From contig NZ_JAOWLA010000002.1 in NCBI RefSeq assembly GCF_025751575.1, positions 62,001 through 126,000 of the forward strand: 64,000 nt of DNA. The letters are read 5' to 3'. This document shows, piece by piece, positions 53,596 to 63,222 of this stretch. Made by a program: the position numbers and the translations under genes. This DNA is from Albidovulum sediminicola. GTDB lineage: Bacteria; Pseudomonadota; Alphaproteobacteria; Rhodobacterales; Rhodobacteraceae. Positions within the stretch are counted from its first letter, which is position 1, and each line of letters begins with the position of its first letter. Under the pieces are notes generated by a model, which saw only the letters and a program-made list of their open reading frames with translations, made no database searches and was not told the origin of the DNA.

Positions 53596-54234
53596 ATGGA
53601 CATCGCCGTCAAGATCTGTGGCCTTCGGGAGCCCGCCCATGTCGCCGCCGCCGCCGAGGCGGGCGCGCGTTATGTGGGCTTCGTGTTCTTCGCGCGTTCG
53701 CCCCGTCACCTCGCGATCGCGGATGCGGCCGCGCTGGCGCTGACGGTGCCGACAGGCGTTGCCAAGGTGGCGCTGACGGTGAATGCGACCAATGCGGAGC
53801 TTGATGCCATCACCGGTGCGGTGCCGCTCGACATGCTCCAGCTTCACGGCTCGGAAAGCGCCGAGCGGGTGGTGGAGGTGCGCGCGCGCTATGGCCTGCC
53901 GGTGATGAAGGCGGTCGGGGTAGCCGAGCCGGGCGACCTCGCGGCGCTCGATCTTTACCAGAATGTCGCCGACCAGATCCTGGTCGATGCCAAGCCCCCG
54001 AAGGGCGCAGCGCTGCCCGGCGGCAACGGGCTTGCCTTTGACTGGCGGCTGATGCTGGGCCGGGTCTGGCGGCGGCCCTGGATGCTGGCTGGCGGCCTCA
54101 CGCCCGAGACCGTGGCGCTCGCCATCCGCTCCACCAATGCGCGGCAGGTCGATGTCTCCTCCGGCGTCGAAACGGCGCCGGGGGTGAAGGACGAGGGCCT
54201 GATCCGTGCCTTCTGCAAGGCCGCGCTGGCATGA
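53596..54234 (+). CDS. trpF: Phosphoribosylanthranilate isomerase
   Basis: 212 aa TIM barrel. VKICGLRE holds the catalytic Cys, [15 protein letters not shown] the catalytic Asp/phosphate site. It isomerises phosphoribosylanthranilate in tryptophan synthesis. trpF and trpB lie together with a small acetyltransferase inserted between them and ATGA-coupled to trpF. trpA is not seen. Confidence 0.95.
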   Translation: MDIAVKICGLREPAHVAAAAEAGARYVGFVFFARSPRHLAIADAAALALTVPTGVAKVALTVNATNAELDAITGAVPLDMLQLHGSESAERVVEVRARYGLPVMKAVGVAEPGDLAALDLYQNVADQILVDAKPPKGAALPGGNGLAFDWRLMLGRVWRRPWMLAGGLTPETVALAIRSTNARQVDVSSGVETAPGVKDEGLIRAFCKAALA

Positions 54235-54677
54235 TCCGCTTCCGCCCTGCGGAAGAGGCCGATGTGCCCGCGGTCGTCGCGTTGCTTGTGGACGACGTTC
54301 TGGGCGCGACCCGGGAGGCGGGGGCGGACGCCGCCTATCTGGCCGCGTTCCATCGAATGCGGGCAGAGGGCGCGAACCACCTGATCGTCGGCGAGCAGGA
54401 GGGGCGCATCGTCGCCACCTACCAGATCACCTTCATCTCTGGCCTGTCGCTGCGCGCGACGCGGCGGGCGCAGGTGGAATCGGTGCGCGTGGCCTCCGGC
54501 CTCAGGGGACAGGGCGCTGGCGCCGCGATGATGCGTGACGCCGAGGCCCGCGCCCGCGCGGCCGGCTGCGGGCTGATGCAGCTGACCACCAACCGCACCC
54601 GCCCCGATGCCCATCGTTTCTACGAACGCCTTGGCTTTACCCCATCCCACATTGGCTATAAACGCGATCTGAACTGA
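54231..54677 (+). CDS. GNAT-family N-acetyltransferase
   Basis: 148 aa. Acetyl-CoA motif [16 protein letters not shown] (residues 85-100) and the C-terminal [14 protein letters not shown] typical of RimI-like GNATs. Substrate unknown. It overlaps trpF by 4 bp and ends 12 bp before trpB, so it is co-transcribed with tryptophan genes. Confidence 0.88.
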   Translation: MIRFRPAEEADVPAVVALLVDDVLGATREAGADAAYLAAFHRMRAEGANHLIVGEQEGRIVATYQITFISGLSLRATRRAQVESVRVASGLRGQGAGAAMMRDAEARARAAGCGLMQLTTNRTRPDAHRFYERLGFTPSHIGYKRDLN

Positions 54678-54689
54678 GAGGAGGCGACC

Positions 54690-55922
54690 ATGGCCGAGGA
54701 CCTGATCAACAGCTTCATGAGCGGACCCGACGAACAGGGCCGGTTCGGCATCTTCGGCGGGCGTTTCGTGTCCGAGACGCTGATGCCGCTCATCCTCGAT
54801 CTTGAGGCGGAGTATAAGAAGGCCAAGACCGACCCGACCTTCTGGGCCGAGATGGACTGGCTCTGGAAGCACTACGTGGGCCGCCCCTCGCCGCTTTACT
54901 ACGCCGAGCGGCTGACGACGCATCTGGGCGGCGCCAAGATCTACATGAAGCGCGACGAGCTGAACCACACCGGCGCGCACAAGATCAACAACGTCCTGGG
55001 CCAGATCATCCTGGCGCGGCGCATGGGCAAGACCCGGATCATCGCGGAAACCGGCGCGGGCCAGCATGGCGTGGCGACCGCGACCGTCTGCGCCAAGTTC
55101 GGGCTGAAGTGCATCGTCTACATGGGCGCTCATGACGTCGAACGCCAGGCGCCGAACGTCTTCCGCATGCGCCTTTTGGGGGCAGAGGTCGTGCCCGTCA
55201 CCTCGGGGCGCGGGACGCTCAAGGACGCGATGAACGACGCGCTGCGCGACTGGGTGACCAACGTGCGCGACACCTTCTACTGCATCGGCACGGTCGCCGG
55301 CCCGCACCCCTATCCGGCGATGGTCCGCGACTTCCAGTCGATCATCGGCAAGGAGGTCCGCTGGCAACTGGCCGAGCAGGAGGGTGAGGGTCGCCTGCCC
55401 GATACGGTCGTCGCCGCGATCGGCGGCGGGTCGAACGCCATGGGGCTTTTCTACCCGTTCCTTGATGACCCTTCGGTCCGCATCATCGGCGTCGAGGCCG
55501 GCGGCAAGGGCGTGGACGAGCGGATGGAGCATTGCGCGAGCCTCACTGGCGGGCGTCCGGGCGTTCTGCACGGCAACCGCACCTACCTGCTTCAGGACGA
55601 GGACGGCCAGATCCTCGAAGGGTTCTCGATCTCGGCCGGGCTCGACTATCCCGGCATCGGGCCGGAACATTCCTGGCTCCACGACACGGGCCGCGCGCAA
55701 TACGTCTCGATCACCGACAAGGAGGCGCTTGGCGCCTTCCAGCTTTGCTGCGCGCAAGAGGGGATCATCCCGGCGCTGGAACCCAGCCATGCGCTGGCCC
55801 ATGTGATGAAGATCGCGCCGGAGCTTCCGAAGGACCACATCATCGTGATGAACATGTGTGGCCGCGGCGACAAGGACATCTTCACTGTCGCCAAGCACCT
55901 GGGTGTCGAGGTCAAGACCTGA
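54690..55922 (+). CDS. trpB: Tryptophan synthase beta chain
   Basis: 410 aa, GAGAGGAGG upstream. Schiff-base lysine in [12 protein letters not shown], catalytic Glu in AETGAGQHG, phosphate loop IGGGSNAMG, and the final EPSHALAHV. It makes tryptophan from indole and serine. A strong terminator lies 26 bp after the stop, closing the ihfB-to-trpB gene run. Confidence 0.97.
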   Translation: MAEDLINSFMSGPDEQGRFGIFGGRFVSETLMPLILDLEAEYKKAKTDPTFWAEMDWLWKHYVGRPSPLYYAERLTTHLGGAKIYMKRDELNHTGAHKINNVLGQIILARRMGKTRIIAETGAGQHGVATATVCAKFGLKCIVYMGAHDVERQAPNVFRMRLLGAEVVPVTSGRGTLKDAMNDALRDWVTNVRDTFYCIGTVAGPHPYPAMVRDFQSIIGKEVRWQLAEQEGEGRLPDTVVAAIGGGSNAMGLFYPFLDDPSVRIIGVEAGGKGVDERMEHCASLTGGRPGVLHGNRTYLLQDEDGQILEGFSISAGLDYPGIGPEHSWLHDTGRAQYVSITDKEALGAFQLCCAQEGIIPALEPSHALAHVMKIAPELPKDHIIVMNMCGRGDKDIFTVAKHLGVEVKT

Positions 55923-55948
55923 CCGACCGCACATCCTACACGTCCAAG

Positions 55949-55973
55949 GGGCGCCCTGGTGGGCGCCCTTTTT
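55949..55973 (+). terminator. Intrinsic terminator of trpB
   Basis: GGGCGCCC (55949-55956), loop TGGT, GGGCGCCC (55961-55968), then TTTTT. Classic rho-independent form. Confidence 0.9.
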
Positions 55974-56174
55974 CGTTTTGCATGGCGCGAACACCGGCGG
56001 AATGCCGCCATAAACCCTGGTTTATGCGCCTTAGCCTTGGGGCCTAGAGACGCGAGCCTAAACGTCCGGCAGATTTCCCATGTTCGCCGTTCTCGCCTTG
56101 ATGACGGTGCGCCGGTCTGGCGGCGCGCCCCGTATCAACGGATTTCGCACCAAAGGACAACGAAAGGAAAAGAC

Positions 56175-56678
56175 ATGTTCAGGACTCTTCTGCTGACCTC
56201 CGCCTTCGCCGCATTCTCGGCGGCGGGCGTCATCGCGACCACGGGCCCCGCACTGGCAATCACCACCGACGAGGTCATCTCGGATCTCCAGGCCCAGGGC
56301 TACACGAGCATCGAGGTCAAGGTCGGCCCGACCCAGATCAAGGCAGAGGCCTCGAACGGCACGGACAAGCTGGAAGTCGTCTACGACAAGGAAACCGGCG
56401 AGGTGCTGAAAAGCGAGGTCTACGCGGGGCAGGGCTCCGAGGTGGACCCCGGCATCGAGGTCGAGAATGAGGACAAGAACTTCGTTGACGACGGCGACGA
56501 CGACAGTCACTCGGGCAGCGATGACGATGACGATGAAGATCATTCCGGCCGTGATGACGACGATCACGATGACGACCATGACGATGATCATGACGACGAC
56601 CATGACGATGACCATGGCGGCGGCGGTGATGACCATGGCGGCGGCGGCGACGATCACGGCGGCGGTGACGACGACTGA
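56175..56678 (+). CDS. Secreted PepSY-like protein with Asp/His-rich tail
   Basis: 167 aa from the ATG at 56175 after GAAAGGAAA. Signal peptide about 1-28. One PepSY-like domain (DEVISDLQAQGYTSIEV through LEVVYDKETGEVLKSEV). From residue 98 on the tail is almost only Asp, His, Gly and Ser, with repeated DDDH units and three GGGGDDH-type units. Such a tail should bind divalent metals (Ca, Zn, Ni or Cu). It is followed by a related gene with a Lys/Asp tail and a membrane LuxR-type regulator. Confidence 0.75.
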   Translation: MFRTLLLTSAFAAFSAAGVIATTGPALAITTDEVISDLQAQGYTSIEVKVGPTQIKAEASNGTDKLEVVYDKETGEVLKSEVYAGQGSEVDPGIEVENEDKNFVDDGDDDSHSGSDDDDDEDHSGRDDDDHDDDHDDDHDDDHDDDHGGGGDDHGGGGDDHGGGDDD

Positions 56679-56789
56679 TCCCGGCGGCCGCGCCCCGGCC
56701 GGGGCGCGGCACCGCCCGGGCTTGCGCCATCCCCGTGGTTTTCCGATAGTGGCACCGAACTCTGCCAGTTCCGCCCGAGGCCAGAAGCG

Positions 56790-57230
56790 ATGAAGCGACG
56801 GCATTTCCTTCTGTTGGCGACGGCCGCGGCACTTGCGGCCGGACCGGCCCTTGCGCTTGATATCGTCGCCGATATCACGGCGCAGCTGCGCGCGCAGGGC
56901 TATACCTCGATCGCCGTCACGCGGACGCTTCTGGGGCGTCAGCGCATCGTCGCGCGCAGCCCGGAATATCAGCGAGAGATCATCGTCAACCCGCGCACCG
57001 GGGAAATCCTGCGCGACTACTGGTCGCTGGTTTCCGGCGCCCAGCCCACGGCCGACGAGGACATGTCGATCATTCGCGGCGGCCCGGACGCATCCGACGA
57101 CGATAAGGATGACGACGACAAGTCCGACGATGATAAGGCCGACGACGACAAGTCCGACGACGACCGCGAGGAGGAGGATCGCTCCGGCTCATCCGACAAC
57201 TCCGGCCCCAGTGGGGGTGACGATGACTGA
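56790..57230 (+). CDS. Exported PepSY-like protein with acidic tail, paralogue
   Basis: 146 aa. Signal peptide about 1-22 (KRRHFLLLATAAALAAG). The core DITAQLRAQGYTSIAVTRTLLG matches the upstream protein's LQAQGYTSIEVKVG, so the two are paralogues. The tail from residue 98 repeats DDDK/SDDD units and ends in Ser/Gly/Asp. It starts 111 bp after the first gene. Function unknown; probably acts with its neighbour in the periplasm. Confidence 0.75.
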   Translation: MKRRHFLLLATAAALAAGPALALDIVADITAQLRAQGYTSIAVTRTLLGRQRIVARSPEYQREIIVNPRTGEILRDYWSLVSGAQPTADEDMSIIRGGPDASDDDKDDDDKSDDDKADDDKSDDDREEEDRSGSSDNSGPSGGDDD

Positions 57231-57257
57231 TCCACAGGTGCCCAGGCGTTGCGCCAG

Positions 57258-57797
57258 ATGCCCCGAAACCAAGGCGAGGTCGGGGTGACAGGAAAGATCG
57301 TCGTTGTCATAATTCTATTGGTTCAAGCCATTTGCGCGATTTTCTTCGTCTCCGACATCGTGCTGTCGGTGTTCAACATCTACGCCTCTCCGATCCCCTG
57401 GCAGACGCGCGAATATCTTGAGATCGGCGCGTCCGTCGGATTGGTCCTGGGGCTGGCACTCGGGGCCACGGTCATCCACCACAGCAACCGCGAACGCCGC
57501 CGGGCGGAGGAGAAGCTGCGCCAGGCCTCCGGCGCCTTCATGGAGCTTCTGGCCGAGCGCTTCGACGACTGGGGCCTGACCCCGGCCGAACAGGATGTCG
57601 CGCTTTTCGCGATCAAGGGCATGAGCACGGCAGAGATCGCGAGCCTGCGCAGCACCTCCGAAGGGACGGTCAAGGCGCAGACGAACGCGATCTACCGCAA
57701 GGCGGGCGTCGCGGGGCGACCCCAGCTTCTGAGCCTTTTCATCGAGGATCTGATGGAGGAAACCCCGATGGCGCGCGCCCGGCAGAAGGTGGGTTAG
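57258..57797 (+). CDS. Membrane-anchored LuxR-type (GerE) DNA-binding protein
   Basis: 179 aa from the ATG at 57258; a GTG at 57285 with AAGGCGAGG upstream would give 170 aa. Two membrane helices (about residues 15-35 and 55-73) are followed by a short coiled region and a C-terminal LuxR-type helix-turn-helix (LTPAEQDVALFAIKGMSTAEIA, in parts, and GTVKAQTNAIYRKAGV). No receiver domain. It may sense a membrane or periplasmic cue and regulate the adjoining PepSY genes. It converges with the DUF2237 gene with a 4-bp overlap. Confidence 0.82.
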   Translation: MPRNQGEVGVTGKIVVVIILLVQAICAIFFVSDIVLSVFNIYASPIPWQTREYLEIGASVGLVLGLALGATVIHHSNRERRRAEEKLRQASGAFMELLAERFDDWGLTPAEQDVALFAIKGMSTAEIASLRSTSEGTVKAQTNAIYRKAGVAGRPQLLSLFIEDLMEETPMARARQKVG

Positions 57798-58171
57798 CGG
57801 CCTTCGTCATATCCGGTCAGCACCTCCAGCGGCACGATTTCGAGCGCCCGGCTGTGTGTCGCGGCAAGATGGACGTTCGGCGCGCAGCCTTCCTCGTGCG
57901 CCTGCATGAAGCGCGCGGCGCAAAGGCACCAGCGATCGCCCGGCTTCAGGCCCGAAAAACGCAGGTCGGGCCGGGGGGTGGACAGATCGTTGCCCACATA
58001 CTTCGAATAGGCCAAGAATTCGGCCGTCATGACCGCGCAGACGGTGTGGCTACCGCGATCCTCGGCGCAGGTGTTACAATGCCCGTCGCGGAAGAAGCCG
58101 GTGAGCGGTGCGGTCGAGCAGGGTTCCAACGGACCGCCCAGAACATTGATGCTGTCGTCCATCTTGATCAT
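57794..58171 (-). CDS. DUF2237 family protein
   Basis: 125 aa from the ATG at 58171 (AAAGG upstream), three residues longer than from the ATG at 58162. Cys-rich pattern: NVLGGPLEPC, GFFRDGHCNTCAEDRGSHTVC, and GDRWCLCAARFMQA with the end LEIVPLEVL. These are the marks of DUF2237, a small cytoplasmic family of unknown function whose Cys cluster may bind metal. It lies 10 bp after the DUF2332 stop. Confidence 0.88.
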   Translation of the reverse strand: MIKMDDSINVLGGPLEPCSTAPLTGFFRDGHCNTCAEDRGSHTVCAVMTAEFLAYSKYVGNDLSTPRPDLRFSGLKPGDRWCLCAARFMQAHEEGCAPNVHLAATHSRALEIVPLEVLTGYDEGR

Positions 58172-58181
58172 CGCGGACCTT

Positions 58182-59225
58182 TCAGGGCCAGGAAACTTCA
58201 GGGGCGCGCCAATCCACCCAACGCCCGTGGAAATCGGCGCGGCCCAGATCAATCCTAAGGTCGCCGGGCCAAAGCCGCAATGCCAGGCCCGCGCCGGGCG
58301 TCGCATCGTCGGCCTCCATCCCGAACCAGGCGAGCGGCGCATCGGCGGTGGCCGCGGCGCCCGCGGCTTCGATCAGCGCACGCCCGCGGGACTGGGACGG
58401 CACTGGGAAATACTGCCAGGCCACCGTCGAATAGACCAGGAGGAGCGTCCCCCGTGCCGGGGCCAAGCGCCCGGAGAGCCAGTCTATGGCGTCGCCCCTC
58501 GCAGGCGGCGGCCCGGCGACCGAGATCGCGGCATCGGTCAGCGCCAGGCGCTCCGTCTGGTCCGGCCAGAGGTAGGCGCGCAGGCGCAGCCGGTCCCCGG
58601 CCTGGCCGATGTCGATGGGGGCAAGGTCCACGCCTTGCCGCGCGACCACTGTGAAGGGTGACGCGGGGGGAAGTGTGCCGCGCCAGTCGGGGCGCAGGAT
58701 CAGGGCCGGCGCTTCGGCGCCGCGCCTGTGCCCGCCAAGCTCAACCCCGAAACGGTCGAAGCTCAGATTCAGCCCCGCGCTCGCCCCCAGTTCGAGGAGC
58801 CTGATTGGCAGCGGCGCGCGCGCCGCAAGCCAGTGGGCAAGTGCCACCAGCACCGCCGCGCGGCGCACCTCGTTCGTCTGGGGTGGGCTGTCGATGAAGC
58901 GCCCGATCGTTTGGGCCTCGGTCGCCAGCGCGCGCTCAATCGCCCGCCATAGCGTCTCATCGTCGACGGTGGCCGGCGGATAGACCGCCGTCAGTTCGCC
59001 GTGTCCCGAAAGGCGCAGCGCGTGCAGGGCGCCCGCCAGCCTGAGAGGGACCGAGGCGCCACGCGGGCCGACGTCGCCCGGCCAGGCGAACAGCCGGTCG
59101 GAAAGGGGCGTTCCCGGCTGCAGCCGCGCGCCCAGTAGCGTCATCAACCGCGCCATGAAAGGGGAGCCGAGCGCGGCGCAGCTTTCCCCCTGTTCGCGGA
59201 AGGCGTCGCGCAGGCGCGAGCTCAC
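58182..59225 (-). CDS. DUF2332 family protein
   Basis: 347 aa from the GTG at 59225, which overlaps the pth stop as GTGA; the family start LRDAFREQGESCAALGSPF needs this start, and later ATGs would cut it. Conserved ELGASAGLNLSFDRF resembles a SAM-methyltransferase-like glycine loop. Function unknown. Downstream of pth, upstream of the DUF2237 gene, same strand. Confidence 0.82.
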   Translation of the reverse strand: MSSRLRDAFREQGESCAALGSPFMARLMTLLGARLQPGTPLSDRLFAWPGDVGPRGASVPLRLAGALHALRLSGHGELTAVYPPATVDDETLWRAIERALATEAQTIGRFIDSPPQTNEVRRAAVLVALAHWLAARAPLPIRLLELGASAGLNLSFDRFGVELGGHRRGAEAPALILRPDWRGTLPPASPFTVVARQGVDLAPIDIGQAGDRLRLRAYLWPDQTERLALTDAAISVAGPPPARGDAIDWLSGRLAPARGTLLLVYSTVAWQYFPVPSQSRGRALIEAAGAAATADAPLAWFGMEADDATPGAGLALRLWPGDLRIDLGRADFHGRWVDWRAPEVSWP

Positions 59226-59926
59226 CGGAAGCGGTCCATGAGCTTTTGCAGGGCGCTGCGGGGATCGGGGTCTTCCGCCGCTGGGGCCTTGTCCGGGGCA
59301 GGGGGCGTCGCCTTCGCGGCTGCAGGTGCTGTGCCCGCGCCCCCGGTCGAGGAGCGTGGCGGCGCGGTGCGCAGCGCAACGGCGTTCTGGAACCGCGCGG
59401 CATCGCCCTCGGCCAGCGCGGCCGCACCGTCCGACAGCCCTCGCATCAGATCGTCGAGCCAGTCCGCGTCGGCCTTGGCAAAGTCCGACAGAACATAAGG
59501 CGCGACCCGGTCCTTGTGGCCGGGATGGCCGATGCCGAGCCGCACGCGCTGGTAGCCCTCGCCGATATGGGCGTGGATCGACCTGAGGCCATTGTGGCCC
59601 GCATGGCCGCCGCCCATCTTTACCCGGCATTTCCCGGGGGCGAGGTCCAGTTCGTCGTGAAAGACGGTGACGGCCTCGGGCTCGATCTTGTAAAAGCGCA
59701 TCGCCTCGCCCACGGATTGCCCCGACAGGTTCATGAAGGTCTGCGGTTTGAGCAGCGCCACGCGCGCCGAACCCAACCGCCCCTCGCTCAACAGGCCCTG
59801 GAACTTGGCGCGGAACGGGGCAAAGCCGTGGTCCTCGGCGATCCGGTCCAGCGCCATGAAGCCGATGTTGTGGCGGTTGCCCGCATATTTCTGCCCCGGA
59901 TTTCCAAGGCCGACGAAAAGCCGCAT
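59222..59926 (-). CDS. pth: Peptidyl-tRNA hydrolase
   Basis: 234 aa from the ATG at 59926 (AAAGGAG upstream). Catalytic Asn, His and Asp in GLGNPGQKYAGNRHNIGF and FHDELDLAPG. A 40-residue Ala/Pro-rich tail ending ALQKLMDRFR goes beyond the usual 190-200 aa. Pth frees stalled peptidyl-tRNA. It follows rplY, the standard rplY-pth pair. Confidence 0.95.
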   Translation of the reverse strand: MRLFVGLGNPGQKYAGNRHNIGFMALDRIAEDHGFAPFRAKFQGLLSEGRLGSARVALLKPQTFMNLSGQSVGEAMRFYKIEPEAVTVFHDELDLAPGKCRVKMGGGHAGHNGLRSIHAHIGEGYQRVRLGIGHPGHKDRVAPYVLSDFAKADADWLDDLMRGLSDGAAALAEGDAARFQNAVALRTAPPRSSTGGAGTAPAAAKATPPAPDKAPAAEDPDPRSALQKLMDRFR

Positions 59927-60023
59927 GGGGTGGCTCCTTTGCTGCCGCAAAAGCTAGGGGGGCGGGGGCGGTTCTGCAACGCCATTGGCCGCCGGGGCCC
60001 GGTCAGAGGGCGCGCCGGAAACG

Positions 60024-60052
60024 AAAACGCAGGGCCAAGGGGGGCCCTGCGT
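60024..60052 (-). terminator. Intrinsic terminator of rplY
   Basis: On the minus strand ACGCAGGGCC (60052-60043) pairs with GGCCCTGCGT (60036-60027), followed by TTTT. It lies between rplY and pth and probably reduces read-through into pth. Confidence 0.8.
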
Positions 60053-60077
60053 CTCAATCCTGTCGCCTGATGGCGGA

Positions 60078-60689
60078 TCAGGCTTCTTCCGAGGTCTCTT
60101 CGTCTTCCGACGACCGCAGGCCCGAAGGCGCCGCGATGTTCGCGATCACGAAGTTGCGCGCCACGGTCGGCTTCGCGCCCGAGGGCAGCTCGATGTCGCC
60201 GATGTGGATCACGTCGCCGATTTCGCGGCCGGTCAGGTCGACGGTGATGTGATCGGGGATGTCCCCCGCGGTCACTTCCAGTTCGACTTCCGGACGGACG
60301 ATCGTGACGGTCCCGCCCTTCTTCAGCCCCGGCGCCTTGTCATGGTTGACGAAGGTGACGTGGATGAAAAGGTTGATGCGGGTGGTGCGGCGGATGCGCA
60401 TCAGGTCCACATGCGTCGGCAGGTCCTTGACCACGTCGCGCTGCACGCCGCGGCAGATCACGCGCACGTCTTCCTGGCCTTCAACCTTGAGGTTGAAAAG
60501 CGTCTGAAGGAAGCGGCCCGCCTTGAGGCGCTTCAGCAGCGAGTAGTATTGGATGTTGATCGGCAGGGGCTCTGCGCCGCCGCCGTAAACGATGCCGGGT
60601 ACGTTGCCCTCACGACGAGCTTGACGAGCGGCCCCCTTGCCTGTCCCCGTCCGTACCGCGGCGATAAGATCGGGGATCTCACCAGCCAT
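60078..60689 (-). CDS. rplY: 50S ribosomal protein L25/general stress protein Ctc
   Basis: 203 aa from the ATG at 60689 (GGAGAG upstream), the long CTC/TL5 form with an N-terminal 5S rRNA-binding domain ([20 protein letters not shown]) and a C-terminal beta domain. It ends in an acidic [11 protein letters not shown] tail. It binds 5S rRNA in the large subunit. Confidence 0.95.
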   Translation of the reverse strand: MAGEIPDLIAAVRTGTGKGAARQARREGNVPGIVYGGGAEPLPINIQYYSLLKRLKAGRFLQTLFNLKVEGQEDVRVICRGVQRDVVKDLPTHVDLMRIRRTTRINLFIHVTFVNHDKAPGLKKGGTVTIVRPEVELEVTAGDIPDHITVDLTGREIGDVIHIGDIELPSGAKPTVARNFVIANIAAPSGLRSSEDEETSEEA

Positions 60690-60862
60690 TGGTCTCTCCA
60701 TTCAAGTTAAGGGCATCCTCCAAGGGTGCATGCCCATGAGCGGGGGGCTATAGAGGCAAAACGCGGCGATTGGAAGCGCAAAAACGCAAGGCCGCGTGTC
60801 GCGGCTGGCCTAGTGCGCGCGCCATCCGCCGGGTTAGAAGCGAAAGGTACGGAGTAACCATC

Positions 60863-62044
60863 ATGCCGCTTCTGGTCCAGATCCGACTTGCACGCGCGCC
60901 GCTTGTCGCCTTCGCCGCGATGGGCATGGTCTGGGGCGCCTTCGCGGCCATGGTGCCGGACATCAAGGCGATGCTGGGCGCATCGGACGCGCAATATGGC
61001 GCGCTCCTGTTCGCCACGCCCCTCGCGGCGGTCGCGGCCATGCTGCTGGCGCCGAAGCTCGCCCCCCACCTGGGCCGCCACGTCCTGCCGCTTTCGACGC
61101 TGGCGCTTGGCCTCGCGTTCCTGCTTCCGGGCTGGATGGCGGTGCCTTTCCTTTTCGCGCTCTCGATGATGGCCGTGGGCGCCAGCAACGGGTTCCTGGA
61201 TGTCACCATGACCGCCCGCGTCAGCGCGCTGGAGATCGCGCACGGGCTGCACCTGATGAACCTGAACCACGCGGCCTATTCCTTCGGCTACGCCGGCTCT
61301 GCGGTGGCCACGGGGCTTGCGCGCGCTGCCGGCTACGGCCCGGGGGAGATCCTGGGCACGGTCGCGCTGACGGTCGCGGTCCTCTCGGTCCTGACGGCCG
61401 AGCGCGGGCCGGACATCAACGGCTTCGACCGGGCGACAGGTTTGACCGGGCGGCTCGGGATGTTGCCGGTCTGGGGAGGGCTGATCGTGCTGATCGCCTT
61501 CCTGTCCGAAAACGCCGCCGAAAACTGGTCGGCGCTGCATATCGAGCGGACGCTGGGCGGGTCGGTGCGCGAGGGCAGCTTTGGCCCCGCGACCCTGGCG
61601 CTAACCGCCGGGCTTGGCCGGACGGTCGGACAGGTCATCGTCGCCCGCGTGGCCGAGGTGCGGCTGATGCGCTGGGGCGTGGTGGTCGCGGCGCTTGGCA
61701 TGGTGATGACGGCGCTTGCTCCCTCGCCGCTGGCGGTGCATCTGGGGCTTGTCGTGACCGGGCTCGGCACCTCGGTCATCGCGCCGACGGCCTTTTCGGT
61801 CGTGGGGCGGCTTTCGGACCCCGGGCGGCGGGCGCTGATGATCGCCCGGGCGACGACGTTGGGTTATCTCGGTTATTTCTTCGGCCCGCCCGCGCTGGGG
61901 CTGGTGGCAGAGCTCTTCGGGCTGCGGGTGGCCTTCCTTTGCATCGCGGCGGTCCTTCTGGCGGTGCTGGCGCTCTTTCCGCGTCTGCTGGCATCGGGCA
62001 CGCCGGGGCGCGCGGCGGACAGACCGCCCCTTGGGGTTGCCTGA
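60863..62044 (+). CDS. MFS transporter
   Basis: 393 aa from the ATG at 60863 (GGAG upstream). Twelve predicted helices. GLHLMNLNHAAYSFGYAGSA and WSALHIERTLGGS mark the YbjJ-like MFS branch that includes sugar or fucose-like permeases; the substrate is unknown. The downstream gene, starting 2 bp later, is a paralogue with the same motifs. It follows divergently from rplY. Confidence 0.85.
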   Translation: MPLLVQIRLARAPLVAFAAMGMVWGAFAAMVPDIKAMLGASDAQYGALLFATPLAAVAAMLLAPKLAPHLGRHVLPLSTLALGLAFLLPGWMAVPFLFALSMMAVGASNGFLDVTMTARVSALEIAHGLHLMNLNHAAYSFGYAGSAVATGLARAAGYGPGEILGTVALTVAVLSVLTAERGPDINGFDRATGLTGRLGMLPVWGGLIVLIAFLSENAAENWSALHIERTLGGSVREGSFGPATLALTAGLGRTVGQVIVARVAEVRLMRWGVVVAALGMVMTALAPSPLAVHLGLVVTGLGTSVIAPTAFSVVGRLSDPGRRALMIARATTLGYLGYFFGPPALGLVAELFGLRVAFLCIAAVLLAVLALFPRLLASGTPGRAADRPPLGVA

Positions 62045-62046
62045 GG

Positions 62047-63222
62047 ATGGCGGCGGGGGGTGCGGCATCGCTGGTCACGGTGGCACGGCTTTCGCGTGCG
62101 CCGAGCCTGGCGCTGATGGCGGTCGGGGTCTTCTGGGGCACGTTCGCGGCCTATATCCCGGACATCAAGGCGCGGATCGGGGCGCCGGACGGCGCTTTCG
62201 GGCTGGCGCTGATGATGGCGGCGGTGGGCTCCATCGTCTCGATGCAGGCGGCCCCGCGCGTGTTGGCCCGTTTCGGACGTGCGACAACGCCGGTGGCTGG
62301 CGTCGCGGCGGCCGCGATCTCGCTCTCGCCGCTTCTGGCGGCGGATACGGCCGGTCTGGCGGTCGCGCTCTTCTTCATGGGGGCGGCGATCGCGATGATC
62401 GACATCACCGCCAACATCCGCCTGTCGCTGGAGGAGGCCGCACAGGGCCTGCACCTGATGAACTTCTGCCACGCGGCCTTTTCCTTCGCCTTCGCGATCG
62501 CCGCCTTCGCGGCAGCCGAGGCGCGGCGGGCAGGCTGGCCGCCGGAGGTCTTCCTGCCGCTTTCGGCGCTGGCGATCCTGCTTCTGTCCCTTGGCACGGC
62601 GGAGGGCGCGGGCTGGCGTGCCGCGCCCTCCGCACCCGAGGGGGCGGGGCACTCGGACGGGGTGGCGCGCGTGGTCCTGCCGGTGGCCGCGATCCTGTTC
62701 CTGGCCTTCATCTGCGAAAACGCGACCGACAGCTGGTCGGCGCTGCATATCGAACGGACCTTGGGCGCCGCGGTCGGCATCGGCGGCTACGGCCCCGCGA
62801 TGCTGGGCCTGACGATGGGGATCGGGCGCATGGGCGGCCAGGTGGCCGCCGCACGCCTGGGCGAGGGCGCCCTGATCGCCTGGTCGGCGGCCGTCGGTGC
62901 CTTTGGCGCGGTGGTGACGGCCATCGCCTGGGCGCCATGGGTTGGCGTCCTGGGGGTGGCGTTCCTGGGGCTGGGGGCTGCGGTCATGGTGCCCTCGGCC
63001 AACACCATCCTCGGCCGGCTCGTGCGCCCCGACCAGCGCGGGCTGGCCCTGTCGCGCGCCTGGATCTTCGGCTTCGCGGGCTTCTTCATCGGCCCGTCCA
63101 TGATGGGGCAGGTGTCCGCCGCACTGGGGCTGCGTTGGGCCTTTGGCGGGATCGCGGTCCTGATGGCCGCGATCCTGCCCGTCGTCCTATACCTTGCCCG
63201 GCTTGAGGCGCGGCGGCGCTAG
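62047..63222 (+). CDS. MFS transporter, tandem paralogue
   Basis: 391 aa from the ATG at 62047, just after the previous stop with GAGG in between. Twelve predicted helices; GLHLMNFCHAAFSFAF and WSALHIERTLGAA match the upstream transporter, while other parts have diverged well. The pair may work as two separate carriers or as a heterodimer; substrate not known. It converges with lldD. Confidence 0.85.
   Translation: MAAGGAASLVTVARLSRAPSLALMAVGVFWGTFAAYIPDIKARIGAPDGAFGLALMMAAVGSIVSMQAAPRVLARFGRATTPVAGVAAAAISLSPLLAADTAGLAVALFFMGAAIAMIDITANIRLSLEEAAQGLHLMNFCHAAFSFAFAIAAFAAAEARRAGWPPEVFLPLSALAILLLSLGTAEGAGWRAAPSAPEGAGHSDGVARVVLPVAAILFLAFICENATDSWSALHIERTLGAAVGIGGYGPAMLGLTMGIGRMGGQVAAARLGEGALIAWSAAVGAFGAVVTAIAWAPWVGVLGVAFLGLGAAVMVPSANTILGRLVRPDQRGLALSRAWIFGFAGFFIGPSMMGQVSAALGLRWAFGGIAVLMAAILPVVLYLARLEARRR

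Noticed and set aside
53955-55994. A 679-codon open frame opposite trpF and trpB
   Set aside because: Antisense shadow of strongly conserved tryptophan genes in high-GC DNA; no ribosome-binding site or domain.
56500-56680. Simple-sequence DNA repeat as a separate element
   Set aside because: It codes the Asp/His tail of the PepSY protein in frame, so it is explained by that gene.
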